A DNA stretch of 64,000 bases from Pseudomonas sp. AB6 (GCF_034314105.1 NZ_JAVIWJ010000001.1:4812501-4876500); one strand, 5' to 3'. Counted from the first letter of the stretch, positions 46,992 through 56,875 are shown. The notes: a model not told the origin generated them from the letters alone. A program made the numbers and translations.

Positions 46992-48587
46992 CTACTTCAC
47001 CCGTGTAGTGGCAAAGTTATTAGTGGTCAGGGGGCTGATGTGATAGCCCTCGACATTTTTGCGCATGGCAGTGAACAGTTTGGGGTAAACCAGGCTGATC
47101 CACGGTTGTTCTTTGTGGAACTCTTGCTGGGCTTTTTCGTAAAACGCAGCACGCTCAGCAGGATCTGTTTTGACGCGGGCCTGGGAAATGGCATCTTCGA
47201 ATGTCTTGTCACACCAGCGTGCGTAATTCTCACCATTTTTTGCCGCATCGCAACTCAGATTTGGCGTAAGGAAGTTATCAGGGTCTCCGTTGTCGCCTGC
47301 CCACCCAGCAAACACCATGTCATGTTCGCCATTTTTAGCGCGTTTAAGCATTTCGCCCCATTCCAGAACGCGAATATCTACCTTGAGGCCAATCTGCGCC
47401 AAATCCGACTGCAACATCTGTGCGCCCACTAGTGGATTCGGGTTTGTGACGGCGCCGCCATTGCGGGAGAACAGGGTTAATACCGTTCCCTCAGGTACTC
47501 CAGCTTCTTTAAGCAGCGCACGGGCTTTGTTCAGGTCGCGAGGCGGGTTCTGAATATCGGCAGCATAGCCTAGCAACGTTGGCGGGTACGGGTTGACGCC
47601 CTCGGTCGCCTTGCCTTCGCCGAACAATGCATGGATATAAGCCTTTTTGTCGAACGCCAGGTTGATCGCCTCACGCACACGCACGTCACTCAAGTATTTG
47701 TGGGACGTGTTTATGGCGACGTAGCTGGTCATCATGGCTTCCATCTCGTCGATCTTGAGATTGGGGTCGGCCTTGATGTTGGCGATATCATCAGGTTTTG
47801 GGTACAGAGCAATCTGACACTCGTTGGCTTTTAATTTTTGTAGGCGGGTGTTGTTGTCCAGGGTTATCGCAAAAATCAGTGCTTCGCTAGGTACCTGTCC
47901 CTTCCAGTAATCCGGGTTGGCTTTATAGCGGATCTGGGCATCTTTGGCATAGCGAACAAGGATGAACGGGCCGGTGCCGATGGGTTTGCTGTTGAGGTCG
48001 GCGGTCTTACCGGACTTAAGTAACTGGTCGCCGTACTCGGCGGAGTAGATCGAGGCAAAAGCCATGGCCATGTCGCGCAGGAACGGCGATTCAGGGCGGG
48101 TCAAGGTGAACTTTACGGTGGAGTCGTCAAGTTTTTCGACGCTTTTGAGCAGATCGGCAAAACCCATGCTTTCGAAGTAAGGGAAACCAATCAGCGACTT
48201 GTCATGCCACGGGTGCTTTGGGTCGAGCTGGCGCTCAAAACTCCAGAGCACGTCGTCGGCATTCATTGTGCGGGTTGGTTTGAAATAATCGGTGGTCTGA
48301 AATTTCACGCCGTGGCGCAAGTGGAACGTGTAGGTGAGGCCATCCGGGCTGATCTCCCAGCTTTCGGCCAGGCCAGGGACCACATCCGTAGTGCCCGGTG
48401 CGAAATCCACCAGTCGGTTAAGGATGGTCTCCGCTGCCGCGTCGGCGGTGACGGCGGTGGAGTACTGCACGATGTCGAAACCTTCAGGGCTGGCTTCGGT
48501 GCAGACCACCAAAGGTTTGGCTGAAACGCTGACGGCGACACTGAACAACGCCAGTGCAATCGAGGTACGTAAAGAAAGTAATTTCAA
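46992..48587 (-). CDS. dppA: Periplasmic dipeptide-binding protein, copy next to dppBCDF
   Basis: A 531-residue DppA-type binding protein with signal peptide MKLLSLRTSIALALFSVAVSVSA. The mature part begins KPLVVCTEASPEGFDIVQY, the usual start for peptide-binding proteins in this locus. Other family segments are FHLRHGVKFQTTDYF, the central KPIGTGPFILVRY, and the late GDNGDPDNFLTP. The start codon is TTG at 48587, with a strong GGAGG eight bases before it. In position it matches dppA4 (PA4502) of P. aeruginosa, the copy closest to the permease genes. It differs clearly from the two other copies at 50415 and 52312. Confidence 0.93.
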   Translation of the reverse strand: MKLLSLRTSIALALFSVAVSVSAKPLVVCTEASPEGFDIVQYSTAVTADAAAETILNRLVDFAPGTTDVVPGLAESWEISPDGLTYTFHLRHGVKFQTTDYFKPTRTMNADDVLWSFERQLDPKHPWHDKSLIGFPYFESMGFADLLKSVEKLDDSTVKFTLTRPESPFLRDMAMAFASIYSAEYGDQLLKSGKTADLNSKPIGTGPFILVRYAKDAQIRYKANPDYWKGQVPSEALIFAITLDNNTRLQKLKANECQIALYPKPDDIANIKADPNLKIDEMEAMMTSYVAINTSHKYLSDVRVREAINLAFDKKAYIHALFGEGKATEGVNPYPPTLLGYAADIQNPPRDLNKARALLKEAGVPEGTVLTLFSRNGGAVTNPNPLVGAQMLQSDLAQIGLKVDIRVLEWGEMLKRAKNGEHDMVFAGWAGDNGDPDNFLTPNLSCDAAKNGENYARWCDKTFEDAISQARVKTDPAERAAFYEKAQQEFHKEQPWISLVYPKLFTAMRKNVEGYHISPLTTNNFATTRVK

Positions 48588-48674
48588 TATAAACCCTCCG
48601 CAAAGATCTGAATGGTGACGCCTGTGTGGATGATCACGGATGGCCCGGAACCCGCAGCAGGCGCCTTTGATGCG

Positions 48675-50051
48675 TTACAGAATGTTAAATGGAATTGTGG
48701 TCACGAAACGCAATTCCCGGATGTTGCCGTCAGCCTGGAACTCGCTGGCGCGGTGGGTGGTGTAACTGGCTTTGATGCTGCTGGCTTTCAATGGGCCACT
48801 TTGCAGGGTATACGCGGTGCCGAAACCGTATTCCTGGTGATGTTCGCCATTCATTTGCTTCACGTCATACGCAGTACCCGTGTAGTGGGTACCGTTGATG
48901 TCGAAGCCGTGTGCCGAGTAGATGCTGAATTTCAGACCCGGTACGCCGTATTTAGCCATGTTCAGACCGTAACCAATCTGGATCGACTTCTCGTTTGGTC
49001 CGTTGAAGTCGGACAGCAAGGAGTTGGCGAGGAAGATGGCGTTGGTTTCGTGGGCGTAGTCGAAAAAGGTGTCGCCCGCAACTTGCTGATACGCCAGCGT
49101 CAGGCTGTGCGCTTCGTGAGCCAGGGTGAATGACAGGCTGTACGTATCGTTGTCGATGGCGCCGAGTTTGCTCTGGCCGCTGTCCTTGGTTTTGTAGTAG
49201 TTAAAACCAGTGCTCAGGGCCAGGACTGATGGATCGCCCAGGTCGTGGTTGATCCCGATGTAGTATTGCTTCCAGAAATCTTCCAGGTCTGAGGCATAAA
49301 AACTTGCGGTCAGCGCCTTGGACGGTTTCCAATCCACACCAGCCATGCTCAAGCGGTCGGAAGTGATACTGCGGTCAGCGTACTCAGAGCGGAACTTGGT
49401 CAGGCTTTCTTCGGTACGCGGCGATACGCGGTCGAAGCTGCCGGCCTGGAATGAGAGGTTGCTCAGTTCGTCACTCTGTACGGCGAAACCTTGAAAGCTT
49501 GAAGGCAGCGCACGGTTGCCAATGTAGGCGATCACGGGTGTGTTCACTGACTGACGGCCGGCGGTTACAACCGTGTTGGATATACGGGCTTTGATGTTGC
49601 CTAGGCCCATTTTGCTCCATTGGTCGACAGCATTGCCGTTACTGTCTGTCAGTGTCCGGTTGCCGCCGCCAGCGATTCGCGCGTGGCCTCTCTCAAGCGC
49701 AACTTCGTTGTAGATAGCAGCTTCAGTCGCGAAGCCAACGACGCCCTGGGTAAACCCCGAGGAGTAATCGATGATCGTGCCCTGAGTCCAGGTATTACGA
49801 CGCGCTGTCGGGACCGATACACCGTCTTTCTTGTAGCTGAACAGATCTTGACGAGTGCTTTGTTCTTTCGCAAAAAAGTTCTTGGTAGAACCCTTTATCG
49901 TTGAACCTTCGATGAAACCCTTAGCGTCTTCCTGGGCCTTGCTGGTGGTGAGCGTTGTCGGTTCGAATTCCTGACTGACGCTTTCTGCCTGTGCCATTGC
50001 TCCCATGGTGCAGATGGACAGGGCTAATAGTGCGGTACTGGCTCTTTTCAC
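48675..50051 (-). CDS. opdP: OprD-family dipeptide porin, OpdP-like
   Basis: A 458-residue outer-membrane porin of the OprD family. The signal peptide is MKRASTALLALSICTMGAMAQA. The 18-strand barrel is suggested by alternating aromatic and polar strands, and it ends in FVTTIPFNIL. OpdP takes up glycine-glutamate and other small dipeptides. It lies between two dppA paralogues, as in P. aeruginosa (PA4501), so it probably supplies the periplasmic binding proteins. The start is GTG at 50051 with GGGAG seven bases upstream. The stop is 87 bases before the next dppA. Confidence 0.9.
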   Translation of the reverse strand: MKRASTALLALSICTMGAMAQAESVSQEFEPTTLTTSKAQEDAKGFIEGSTIKGSTKNFFAKEQSTRQDLFSYKKDGVSVPTARRNTWTQGTIIDYSSGFTQGVVGFATEAAIYNEVALERGHARIAGGGNRTLTDSNGNAVDQWSKMGLGNIKARISNTVVTAGRQSVNTPVIAYIGNRALPSSFQGFAVQSDELSNLSFQAGSFDRVSPRTEESLTKFRSEYADRSITSDRLSMAGVDWKPSKALTASFYASDLEDFWKQYYIGINHDLGDPSVLALSTGFNYYKTKDSGQSKLGAIDNDTYSLSFTLAHEAHSLTLAYQQVAGDTFFDYAHETNAIFLANSLLSDFNGPNEKSIQIGYGLNMAKYGVPGLKFSIYSAHGFDINGTHYTGTAYDVKQMNGEHHQEYGFGTAYTLQSGPLKASSIKASYTTHRASEFQADGNIRELRFVTTIPFNIL

Positions 50052-50371
50052 GTTAACGCTCCCTTATTACTTTTATAGAGCCAGTTTTTAGTAATCTGGC
50101 TTAGATGGTGCTCGGTATCCGTCCCGCTCGAAGTAGTGGCAAATGCCAAGCGTCAAATCGTCGGAACGGCTTTGCTCGGGACGAGTATTTTCCTCCCAGC
50201 TTGAAACGGTTTTTATCAGGCGATCACTGACGCGAGCCCACGAAACCTAAAGTGCTTGGGCGGCGGAGTAAATAGTCCTAGGTGCTTCAGAGTTTGTAGG
50301 AAAAGTGCGTGGCGATAGTAGGTGGCTGCTTATTAGCAGTTACTTGCTTAACGAAGGCCTGTTTCCACTCT
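50052..50371. other. Non-coding gap between opdP and the next dppA
   Basis: About 320 bases. Besides the terminator at 50372 it holds an inverted repeat AGCCAG...CTGGCT at about 50080-50102 just before opdP, which could act in its leader. No gene or further clear signal was seen; the opdP promoter must lie here. Confidence 0.5.
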
Positions 50372-50410
50372 GAAAAAATGTCACCACGCTGGTAACAGCG
50401 TAGTGACATC
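50372..50410 (-). terminator. Terminator after the middle dppA gene
   Basis: Read on the minus strand: GATGTCACTACGCTG, loop TTA, CCAGCGTGGTGACATTTTTTC. A long stem with one G-T pair and a six-base T-run, directly after the dppA stop at 50415. opdP and the following dppA therefore need their own promoter. Confidence 0.9.
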
Positions 50411-50414
50411 GTTC

Positions 50415-52043
50415 TTACTTGCTAACGCTTACACCATAAAAGGAGTTCAAGCCGAATGGGCTGATCTTGAAGCCCTGGACGTTGTTGCGCATAGGTTGAT
50501 AGACGGTCGAGTGCGCGATTGGCGTAATCGGCACGGCGTCTTTGAGAAGGTGTTGCGCCTGTTTGTACAGTTCGGTGCGCTTAGCCTGGTCAGGTGTTTC
50601 CTTAGCTTGCTTGATCAGGTTGTCGTACGGCTTGTCACACCACTTCGAGAAGTTGTTGCCGTCCATCGCATCGCAACCGAATAAGGTTCCCAGCCAGTTG
50701 TCCGGGTCACCGTTGTCGCCGCTCCAGCCAATCAGCATTGCGCCGTTTTCGCCTGCTTTGGCGCGTTTGATGTACTCGCCCCATTCGTAGGTAACGATTT
50801 TGGCTTTGATGCCGATTTTTGCCCAGTCTGACTGAAGCATCTCAGCCATCAACTTGGCGTTGGGGTTGTAAGGTCGCTGAACCGGCATCGCCCACAGGGT
50901 GATTTCGGTGCCTTCTTTGATACCGGCTTCCTTGAGCAGCGCTTTGGCTTTTTCAGGGTTGTAACCGGCATCCTTGATGGTGGTGTCATACGACCATTCT
51001 GTCGGCGGCATGCCGTTGACCGCTAGTTGCCCCGCACCCTGATACACAGAGTCGATGATTTGCTGTTTGTTGACGGCCATGTCCAGCGCTTGACGAACTT
51101 TCAGCAAGGCCATTGGGTTAGGTTCGTCGCTGCCTTTGATTTTTGGCATCACGTTGTAAGCGATATAACCCAGGTTGAAACCCGCCTGGTCAGGCATCTT
51201 CAAGTCTTTGTCAGCCTTGAGAGCGACGAGGTCTGCTGGGCGCGGGTACAGGGTAATCTGACATTCGCCTTTCTTCAGCTTCTGCATCCGCACCGACGGG
51301 TCGGTGGTAATAGCGAAGATCAGGTTGTCGACTTTGACGTCTTCAGGCTTCCAATAATCCTTGTTGCCGGTGTAACGGATGTTGGAATCTTTTTGATAGC
51401 TCTTGAACACAAACGGGCCAGTGCCGATTGGCTTCTGGTTAATGTCTTGAGCCTTACCTTCTTTAAGCAATTGAGCTGCGTATTCAGCAGACTGAATAGA
51501 CGCGAAGCTCATGGCCATGTCTTGAATGAACGCGGCATCAACGGTTTTTAGAGTGAACTTGACAGTGTGATCGTCCAGCTTCTCGACTTTAACGATGTTG
51601 GTGTCCATCCCCATGTCAGTGAAGTACGGGAACTCGGTCGGGTAGGCTTTGCGGAACGGATCGTCTTTGTTCAGCATGCGGTTGAACGTGAACAACACGT
51701 CATCGGCATTGAAGTTGCGGGTTGGCTTGAAGTAATCAGTGGTGTGGAACTTTACGCCTTCACGCAAGTGAAAGGTGTAAGTCAGCACGTCCGGAGAGAT
51801 ATCCCAACTGGTCGCCAAGCCAGGAATAACAGCGGTACCGCCGCGCTCGAACTGGCTGAGACGATTGAACATAGTCTCGGCTGCAGCATCAAAATCGGTT
51901 CCGGTGGTGTACTGACCTGGGTCAAAACCGGCCGGGCTGCCTTCGGAGCAAAACACCAAGGAAGTAGGAGCTGCTTGGGCGAACGGAGCGCAGGCAATCA
52001 AACCTGCGCTGAGTAGAAACGGAATGACCGCTTGTTTGAGCAT
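50415..52043 (-). CDS. dppA: Periplasmic dipeptide-binding protein, second copy
   Basis: A 542-residue DppA-type protein. The signal peptide is MLKQAVIPFLLSAGLIACAPFAQA. The mature N-terminus SLVFCSEGSPAGFDPGQY is the conserved entry. It is close to the copy at 52312 (shared FNRLSQFERG and KPIGTGPFVFKSYQKDSNIRY, in parts) and less close to the one at 46992. It probably broadens the peptide range of the single DppBCDF channel. The ATG at 52043 has TGAGG seven bases upstream, just after an ACAACAA run. It ends in a strong terminator. The 268 bases upstream hold no gene. Confidence 0.93.
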   Translation of the reverse strand: MLKQAVIPFLLSAGLIACAPFAQAAPTSLVFCSEGSPAGFDPGQYTTGTDFDAAAETMFNRLSQFERGGTAVIPGLATSWDISPDVLTYTFHLREGVKFHTTDYFKPTRNFNADDVLFTFNRMLNKDDPFRKAYPTEFPYFTDMGMDTNIVKVEKLDDHTVKFTLKTVDAAFIQDMAMSFASIQSAEYAAQLLKEGKAQDINQKPIGTGPFVFKSYQKDSNIRYTGNKDYWKPEDVKVDNLIFAITTDPSVRMQKLKKGECQITLYPRPADLVALKADKDLKMPDQAGFNLGYIAYNVMPKIKGSDEPNPMALLKVRQALDMAVNKQQIIDSVYQGAGQLAVNGMPPTEWSYDTTIKDAGYNPEKAKALLKEAGIKEGTEITLWAMPVQRPYNPNAKLMAEMLQSDWAKIGIKAKIVTYEWGEYIKRAKAGENGAMLIGWSGDNGDPDNWLGTLFGCDAMDGNNFSKWCDKPYDNLIKQAKETPDQAKRTELYKQAQHLLKDAVPITPIAHSTVYQPMRNNVQGFKISPFGLNSFYGVSVSK

Positions 52044-52311
52044 GGTGGCCTCAGTTGTTGTCATTTTTTAGTAGAGGGCGCGACCTTGTGAGCCGACCCT
52101 GCGGATACTTATGCAGGCGCCATACCCAAAGCAAGATGGTGGCGCCAATGAAGCGGCAAACAGTGGCACGAACGTACAGGAATGTCGCATAAATGTAATT
52201 TGACGCGCATTTGATCGTTTGCGTAGTCGTTTTCAGCAACCTCCTCTGCACCGACTAAGTGCGGTCAGGCGTGTGGAATGCACCCGGTTAGAGCAAAGGT
52301 GTTACTGAAGG

Positions 52312-53910
52312 CTATTTATTTAGACTCACGCCGTAGAACGGAGTGAGTCCAAACGGGCTAAGTTTAAAGTTTTGTACTTCTTTTCGAATGGGTTGGAAAA
52401 TCTTTGAGTTGGCGATGGGCGTGATAGGCACTTGTTCCTTCAAAATGTGCTGTGCTTGCTGGTACAGCTGGATACGTTTTCCTCGATCACTGGTTACTTT
52501 GGCTTCTTGCACCAGCTTGTCGTAGGCAGGGTCACACCATCTGGAAAAGTTGCTCCCCTTTACGGCCGCGCAGCTATATAAAACCCCGAGCCAGTTGTCT
52601 GGATCACCGTTGTCGCCGGTCCAGCCATAGGTCAGAACGTCGTGTTCGCCGTTCTTGGCTCGCTTGATGTATTCGCCCCACTCGTAGCTGACAATTGTGG
52701 CTTTAATGCCGATCTTCGCCCAGTCGGCTTGAATCATCTGCGCCGACATTCGCGCGTTGGGGTTGGAAGCACGTTGTACCGTCATGGCCCACAAACTGAT
52801 TTCGGTGCCTGGTGCAATCCCGGCCTCTTTTAGCAGTTGCTTGGCTTTTGTCGGGTCGTAGGGGGCGTCTTTGATCGTTGGGTCATAACTCCACTGGTTA
52901 GGTGGCAGCGCGTTTTGCGCCAACTGCCCGGCACTTTGGTATACCGCTTTTATGATCGCAGGCTTATCGATGGCCATGTCCAGTGCCTGGCGTACTTTGA
53001 GCTGATCCAACGGTTTGTGGGTCACGTTATAAGCCAAGAACCCAAGGTTGAAGCCGGGCTGACTGAGGACGTTGATGTCCGGGTCTTTTTCCAGCAGTTC
53101 AATGTCTTGTGGACGAGGATACCCGCTGACCTGGCACTCGTTGGTTTTGAGTTTTTGCGCACGCACGGCGGCATCGGTATTGATCGAGAAAATCAAGTTG
53201 TCGATCTTCACATCCTCCGGCTTCCAATACGCAGTATTGGCGCTATAGCGAATCTGCGAGTCTTTTTGATAGCGCTTGAACACGAACGGCCCGGTGCCGA
53301 TGGGCTTCTGATTTATGTCTGCCGCCTTACCTTCTTTAAGCAACTGCGCGGCATATTCGGCGGACTGAACCGAGGCAAAGCTCATGGCAAGGTTTTGAAT
53401 GAACGCTGCATCCACATTGTTCAGGCTGAAGCGGACGGTAAGGTCGTCAATTTTGTCGATGCTTTTAATTGTCGTGTTTAACCCCATGTCGTTGAAATAG
53501 GGCGATTCCGATGGGTATGCCTTGCGAAACGGATAGTTCGGATCAAGCAGGCGATTGAAAGTAAACAGTACGTCGTCGGCGTTGAAGTCTCGGGTCGGCG
53601 TGAAGTAATCGGTGGTGTGAAACTTCACATTTGCACGCAAATGAAAGGTGTAACTCAGGCCATCGCTGGAAACCTCCCAGCGCGTCGCCAGCCCCGGTTC
53701 GACATTTGTGCTGCCGCGCTCAAATTGTGTCAGTCGGTTGAACACCGTTTCGGCAGACGCATCAAACTCCGTACCACTGGTGTATTGGCTAGGATCAAAA
53801 CCGGCGGGGCTGGCTTCAGAGCAATACACCAGCGTGCTGGCAGCCTGAGAAATCGGACTGCACGCCAATAGAGCGGTGGCAAGCAGTAAGGGTTTGACTG
53901 TTTTTCCCAT
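52312..53910 (-). CDS. dppA: Periplasmic dipeptide-binding protein, third copy
   Basis: A 532-residue DppA-type protein with signal peptide MGKTVKPLLLATALLACSPISQA. The mature start is STLVYCSEASPAGFDPSQY. Other shared parts are FNRLTQFERGS, FHLRANVKFHTTDYF, and the late GDNGDPDNWLGVLYSC with its conserved cysteine. The ATG at 53910 has GGAG eight bases upstream. It lies 36 bases after the SIMPL gene, so both may be read from one promoter near 54700. The position fits dppA1/dppA2 of P. aeruginosa next to PA4495. The psdR and mdpA genes found there are missing here. Confidence 0.93.
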   Translation of the reverse strand: MGKTVKPLLLATALLACSPISQAASTLVYCSEASPAGFDPSQYTSGTEFDASAETVFNRLTQFERGSTNVEPGLATRWEVSSDGLSYTFHLRANVKFHTTDYFTPTRDFNADDVLFTFNRLLDPNYPFRKAYPSESPYFNDMGLNTTIKSIDKIDDLTVRFSLNNVDAAFIQNLAMSFASVQSAEYAAQLLKEGKAADINQKPIGTGPFVFKRYQKDSQIRYSANTAYWKPEDVKIDNLIFSINTDAAVRAQKLKTNECQVSGYPRPQDIELLEKDPDINVLSQPGFNLGFLAYNVTHKPLDQLKVRQALDMAIDKPAIIKAVYQSAGQLAQNALPPNQWSYDPTIKDAPYDPTKAKQLLKEAGIAPGTEISLWAMTVQRASNPNARMSAQMIQADWAKIGIKATIVSYEWGEYIKRAKNGEHDVLTYGWTGDNGDPDNWLGVLYSCAAVKGSNFSRWCDPAYDKLVQEAKVTSDRGKRIQLYQQAQHILKEQVPITPIANSKIFQPIRKEVQNFKLSPFGLTPFYGVSLNK

Positions 53911-53946
53911 GGGGGAGCTCCAAAGAGTGCGGCAATCGCGCTGGCG

Positions 53947-54660
53947 TTATTGCATCTGGACTTCGATCACTCCGTCGGCGTTGACGCCAACATGGCTGGT
54001 GCCAGCTTCGACCTCTGGAGTAGGGGCGCCGTCAGAGCGGGCGGCCTTCATCATCATGACGGGCGCGCGCAGGTACGGTTGTGGAAAGCCTGAGGTGTTG
54101 AGGTTCAGGTTGACCAGCTTGTAGCTTTTGCCACCCAAGGCATCGGTAACCAATTGCGCACGCATTTTAAACGCGGTCACAACATCTTTGAGGAGGGTAT
54201 CTTCGCTGGCTTTGCGGGTAGTGGGTGCGATGGCGAAATCCATGCCGCCAATCTTCATACCGTCCAACAGTTGCGCTGTCAGCTTGGACAGCGCTGCAAA
54301 GTCGGTGCTCTCAAGGCGTAACTCGGCGCGTTCACGCCAGCCGGTGATTTTTTGTCCTTTGTCATCGTAGATTGGCGAACTGTTGCGAGTGCCCTGTCGA
54401 AGGGTAATGTCTTTTACCTCGCGGGCCTGGCTGATTGCCTTGTTCAGCGACTCGGTAATTTCCGTCGCGAGTTTGGCCGGGTCAGCGTTTTGGGCTTCGG
54501 TAAACAACGTCACTATCATTAAATCGCGCGGCACCTCTTGGCTGACTTCGGCGCGTACGGAAACTTGGTTGTAACGTGCCTCTTCGGCTAAGGCCGGGAA
54601 GCTGGCGAGCGTAGCGACACCGAGGGCAATCAGGGTAGCGGCGGGACGAAGGCTGAACAT
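53947..54660 (-). CDS. SIMPL-domain (DUF541) periplasmic protein
   Basis: A 237-residue exported protein with signal peptide MFSLRPAATLIALGVATLASFPALA. The SIMPL domain fills the rest: an early YNQVSVRAEVSQEVPRDLMIVTL, the central TRNSSPIYDDKGQKITGWRERAELRLES, and a C-terminal METHionine-rich PVMMMKAA. Relatives such as E. coli YggE lower oxidative damage and others form oligomers in the periplasm; the biochemical role is unclear. The start has AAGGAG six bases upstream. It is divergent from roxS, as PA4495 is in P. aeruginosa. The 294 bases between them hold both promoters and no gene. Confidence 0.88.
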   Translation of the reverse strand: MFSLRPAATLIALGVATLASFPALAEEARYNQVSVRAEVSQEVPRDLMIVTLFTEAQNADPAKLATEITESLNKAISQAREVKDITLRQGTRNSSPIYDDKGQKITGWRERAELRLESTDFAALSKLTAQLLDGMKIGGMDFAIAPTTRKASEDTLLKDVVTAFKMRAQLVTDALGGKSYKLVNLNLNTSGFPQPYLRAPVMMMKAARSDGAPTPEVEAGTSHVGVNADGVIEVQMQ

Positions 54661-54954
54661 ACAAACTCCTTGTTAAGAACATCTGCAGCGGATCACCGTC
54701 AGACGGAAAATCATCAGACTGACTATGACCTATTCTGGTTCCTGGAGGTGTGTGTCCCCTGAAAACGAATATTCCTTGTAGAAGTCCAAGGCCGCTTTCG
54801 CTCTTACAAGCCGAGTTTGTCGCGACTTTCGGCAGACCTTTCAAGGGCAGTAATGACTGCCTCAATCTGTGACGCTTTGACGCAGTTATGCTGTTTTGAC
54901 ATTAGCTTCGTTATACTCGGCGCGATCCGCCTGCATCGCTCATCAGGAGAGCTC

Positions 54955-56217
54955 ATGCTCGCCCCCGTTCAGCTGCTTTCAGCTACTCGTCAGAACCTGT
55001 GGCGCCTGACCGTCATTCGTACGTTGGTGCTCGCCGCGCAAGCGGGTTCGGTGGGCATGGCCTATATGTTGAGCCTATTGCCGCTGCCATGGCTGCCCTT
55101 GGCAGTTACGCTGGGGTTTTCCATGGTGTTGTGCCTATTGACCGCCATCCGCCTGCGTACGTCATGGCCCGTGACCGAGTTGGAATACGCCGTACAACTG
55201 GCCCTGGACATGTTGATACACAGCGTACTGCTGTATTTCTCCGGCGGTTCAACCAATCCATTCGTTTCCTATTACCTGGTGCCGCTGACCATCGCTGCGG
55301 TGACTTTGCCGTGGCTGTATTCCTTGATGCTGTCGGGTCTGGCGTTGACCAGTTACACACTATTGTTGGTGCAGTTTTACCCAATGGGTACATTTCCCAT
55401 CGCGCGGGAAAATTTGCAAATTTATGGCATGTGGCTGAGCTTCGCACTGGCAGCGGCGGTGATCACCTTCTTTGCGGCAAGGATGGCTGAAGAGCTCCGG
55501 CGGCAGGAACAATTGCGTGCCGAACGTCGAGAAGAGGGCCTGCGCGACCAACAATTGCTCGCGGTTGCAACCCAAGCGGCTGGCGCCGCTCATGAATTGG
55601 GTACACCCTTGGCGACCATGAGTGTGCTGATCAAAGAAATGCGCCAAGACCATCATGATCCGCTGCTGCAGGAAGATTTAGCCGTGCTGCAAGAGCAGGT
55701 TCAGCAGTGCAAGCACACCCTGCAACAACTGGTGCGCGCCGCTGAAGCCAATCGGCGTATGGCCGTTGAAGAGCGTGACGTGACTGAGTGGCTTGATGAG
55801 GCTCTGAACCGTTGGCACTTGATGCGCCCTGAAGCCAGCTATCGCTTCCAACTTGTGGGCCAAGGGTCGATTCCTCGGCTGGCGCCACCGCAAGACCTGA
55901 CCCAGGCGTTATTGAATCTGCTGAACAATGCCGCTGACGCCTGCCCAGAAGGGCTGGAAGTGCGCCTGGACTGGGGCCCCGCTGAAATTTGCATCAGTAT
56001 TCGTGACCACGGTGCCGGTGTGCCGTTGGCCATTGCCGAGCAAATCGGCAAGCCATTTTTCACTACTAAAGGCAAAGGCTTCGGCCTCGGTCTGTTTTTG
56101 AGCAAGGCCAGCGTGACCCGCGCCGGTGGCTCAGTAAAACTCTACAGTCATGAAGAGGGCGGCACGCTAACCGAGTTGCGCCTGCCCCGTGACGCCCGAG
56201 GAGACAAGCATGAGTGA
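54955..56217 (+). CDS. roxS: Redox-sensing histidine kinase RoxS (RegB/PrrB family)
   Basis: A 420-residue membrane kinase with six helices in residues 20-175. The quinone-binding loop GGSTNPF at 97-103 is the hallmark of the RegB/PrrB group. A coiled segment leads to the phosphoacceptor His213 in AAGAAHELGTPLA. The ATPase part has NLLNNAADACPEG, IRDHGAGVPL and GKGFGLGLFLSKA. It senses respiratory redox state and, in P. aeruginosa, controls the cyanide-insensitive oxidase genes with RoxR. The ATG at 54955 has AGGAG six bases upstream. It overlaps roxR by eight bases. Confidence 0.93.
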   Translation: MLAPVQLLSATRQNLWRLTVIRTLVLAAQAGSVGMAYMLSLLPLPWLPLAVTLGFSMVLCLLTAIRLRTSWPVTELEYAVQLALDMLIHSVLLYFSGGSTNPFVSYYLVPLTIAAVTLPWLYSLMLSGLALTSYTLLLVQFYPMGTFPIARENLQIYGMWLSFALAAAVITFFAARMAEELRRQEQLRAERREEGLRDQQLLAVATQAAGAAHELGTPLATMSVLIKEMRQDHHDPLLQEDLAVLQEQVQQCKHTLQQLVRAAEANRRMAVEERDVTEWLDEALNRWHLMRPEASYRFQLVGQGSIPRLAPPQDLTQALLNLLNNAADACPEGLEVRLDWGPAEICISIRDHGAGVPLAIAEQIGKPFFTTKGKGFGLGLFLSKASVTRAGGSVKLYSHEEGGTLTELRLPRDARGDKHE

Positions 56218-56776
56218 CGAAATTCAAGTCGAAGGCGAAGGCGAAGAGCTGCCGCATCTATTGCTGGTAGACGATGACGCGACCTTTACCCGTGTGATGG
56301 CACGGGCCATGAGTCGTCGTGGCTTTCGCGTCAGCACCGCCAGTTCAGCCGAAGAAGGCTTAATGCTGGCGCAAAACGACATACCGGAATACGCCGCGCT
56401 GGACCTGAAAATGACCGGCGATTCGGGGCTGGTGTTATTGCCCAAGCTGCTGGAAATCGATCCGGAAATGCGCGTAGTCATTCTTACCGGTTACTCAAGC
56501 ATCGCCACGGCAGTCGAGGCCATCAAACGCGGCGCCTGCAATTATCTGTGCAAACCGGCCGACGCCGACGACGTTTTGGCTGCACTGCTGTCCGAACATG
56601 CAGACCTGGACACGTTGGTGCCGGAAAACCCAATGTCGGTGGACCGGTTGCAGTGGGAGCATATTCAGCGTGTGCTGACCGAACATGAAGGCAACATCTC
56701 AGCAACCGCTCGGGCCCTGGGCATGCACCGCCGGACCCTGCAGCGTAAATTGCAGAAGCGGCCGGTCAGGCGCTGA
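56210..56776 (+). CDS. roxR: Response regulator RoxR (RegA/PrrA family)
   Basis: A 188-residue response regulator. The receiver domain (15-130) has the acidic pair Asp21-Asp22 in LLVDDDATF, phosphoacceptor Asp65 in ALDLKMTGDSG, the conserved Thr in ILTGYSS and Lys in LCKPADADD. A short linker leads to a Fis-type HTH at 148-185 (GNISATARALGMHRRTLQRKL), as in RegA. It binds DNA as a dimer to control respiratory genes. The start at 56210 lies inside the last codons of roxS, so the two are translationally coupled. Confidence 0.94.
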   Translation: MSDEIQVEGEGEELPHLLLVDDDATFTRVMARAMSRRGFRVSTASSAEEGLMLAQNDIPEYAALDLKMTGDSGLVLLPKLLEIDPEMRVVILTGYSSIATAVEAIKRGACNYLCKPADADDVLAALLSEHADLDTLVPENPMSVDRLQWEHIQRVLTEHEGNISATARALGMHRRTLQRKLQKRPVRR

Positions 56777-56875
56777 ACAGGGGCTGAACGAATGTCTGCG
56801 GACTTCGCGAAGCGCCGCGGCGATCATTTATGATCGGCCCCGACGCGTTTTTTCTATCCCAATCGAGCTTGAATA

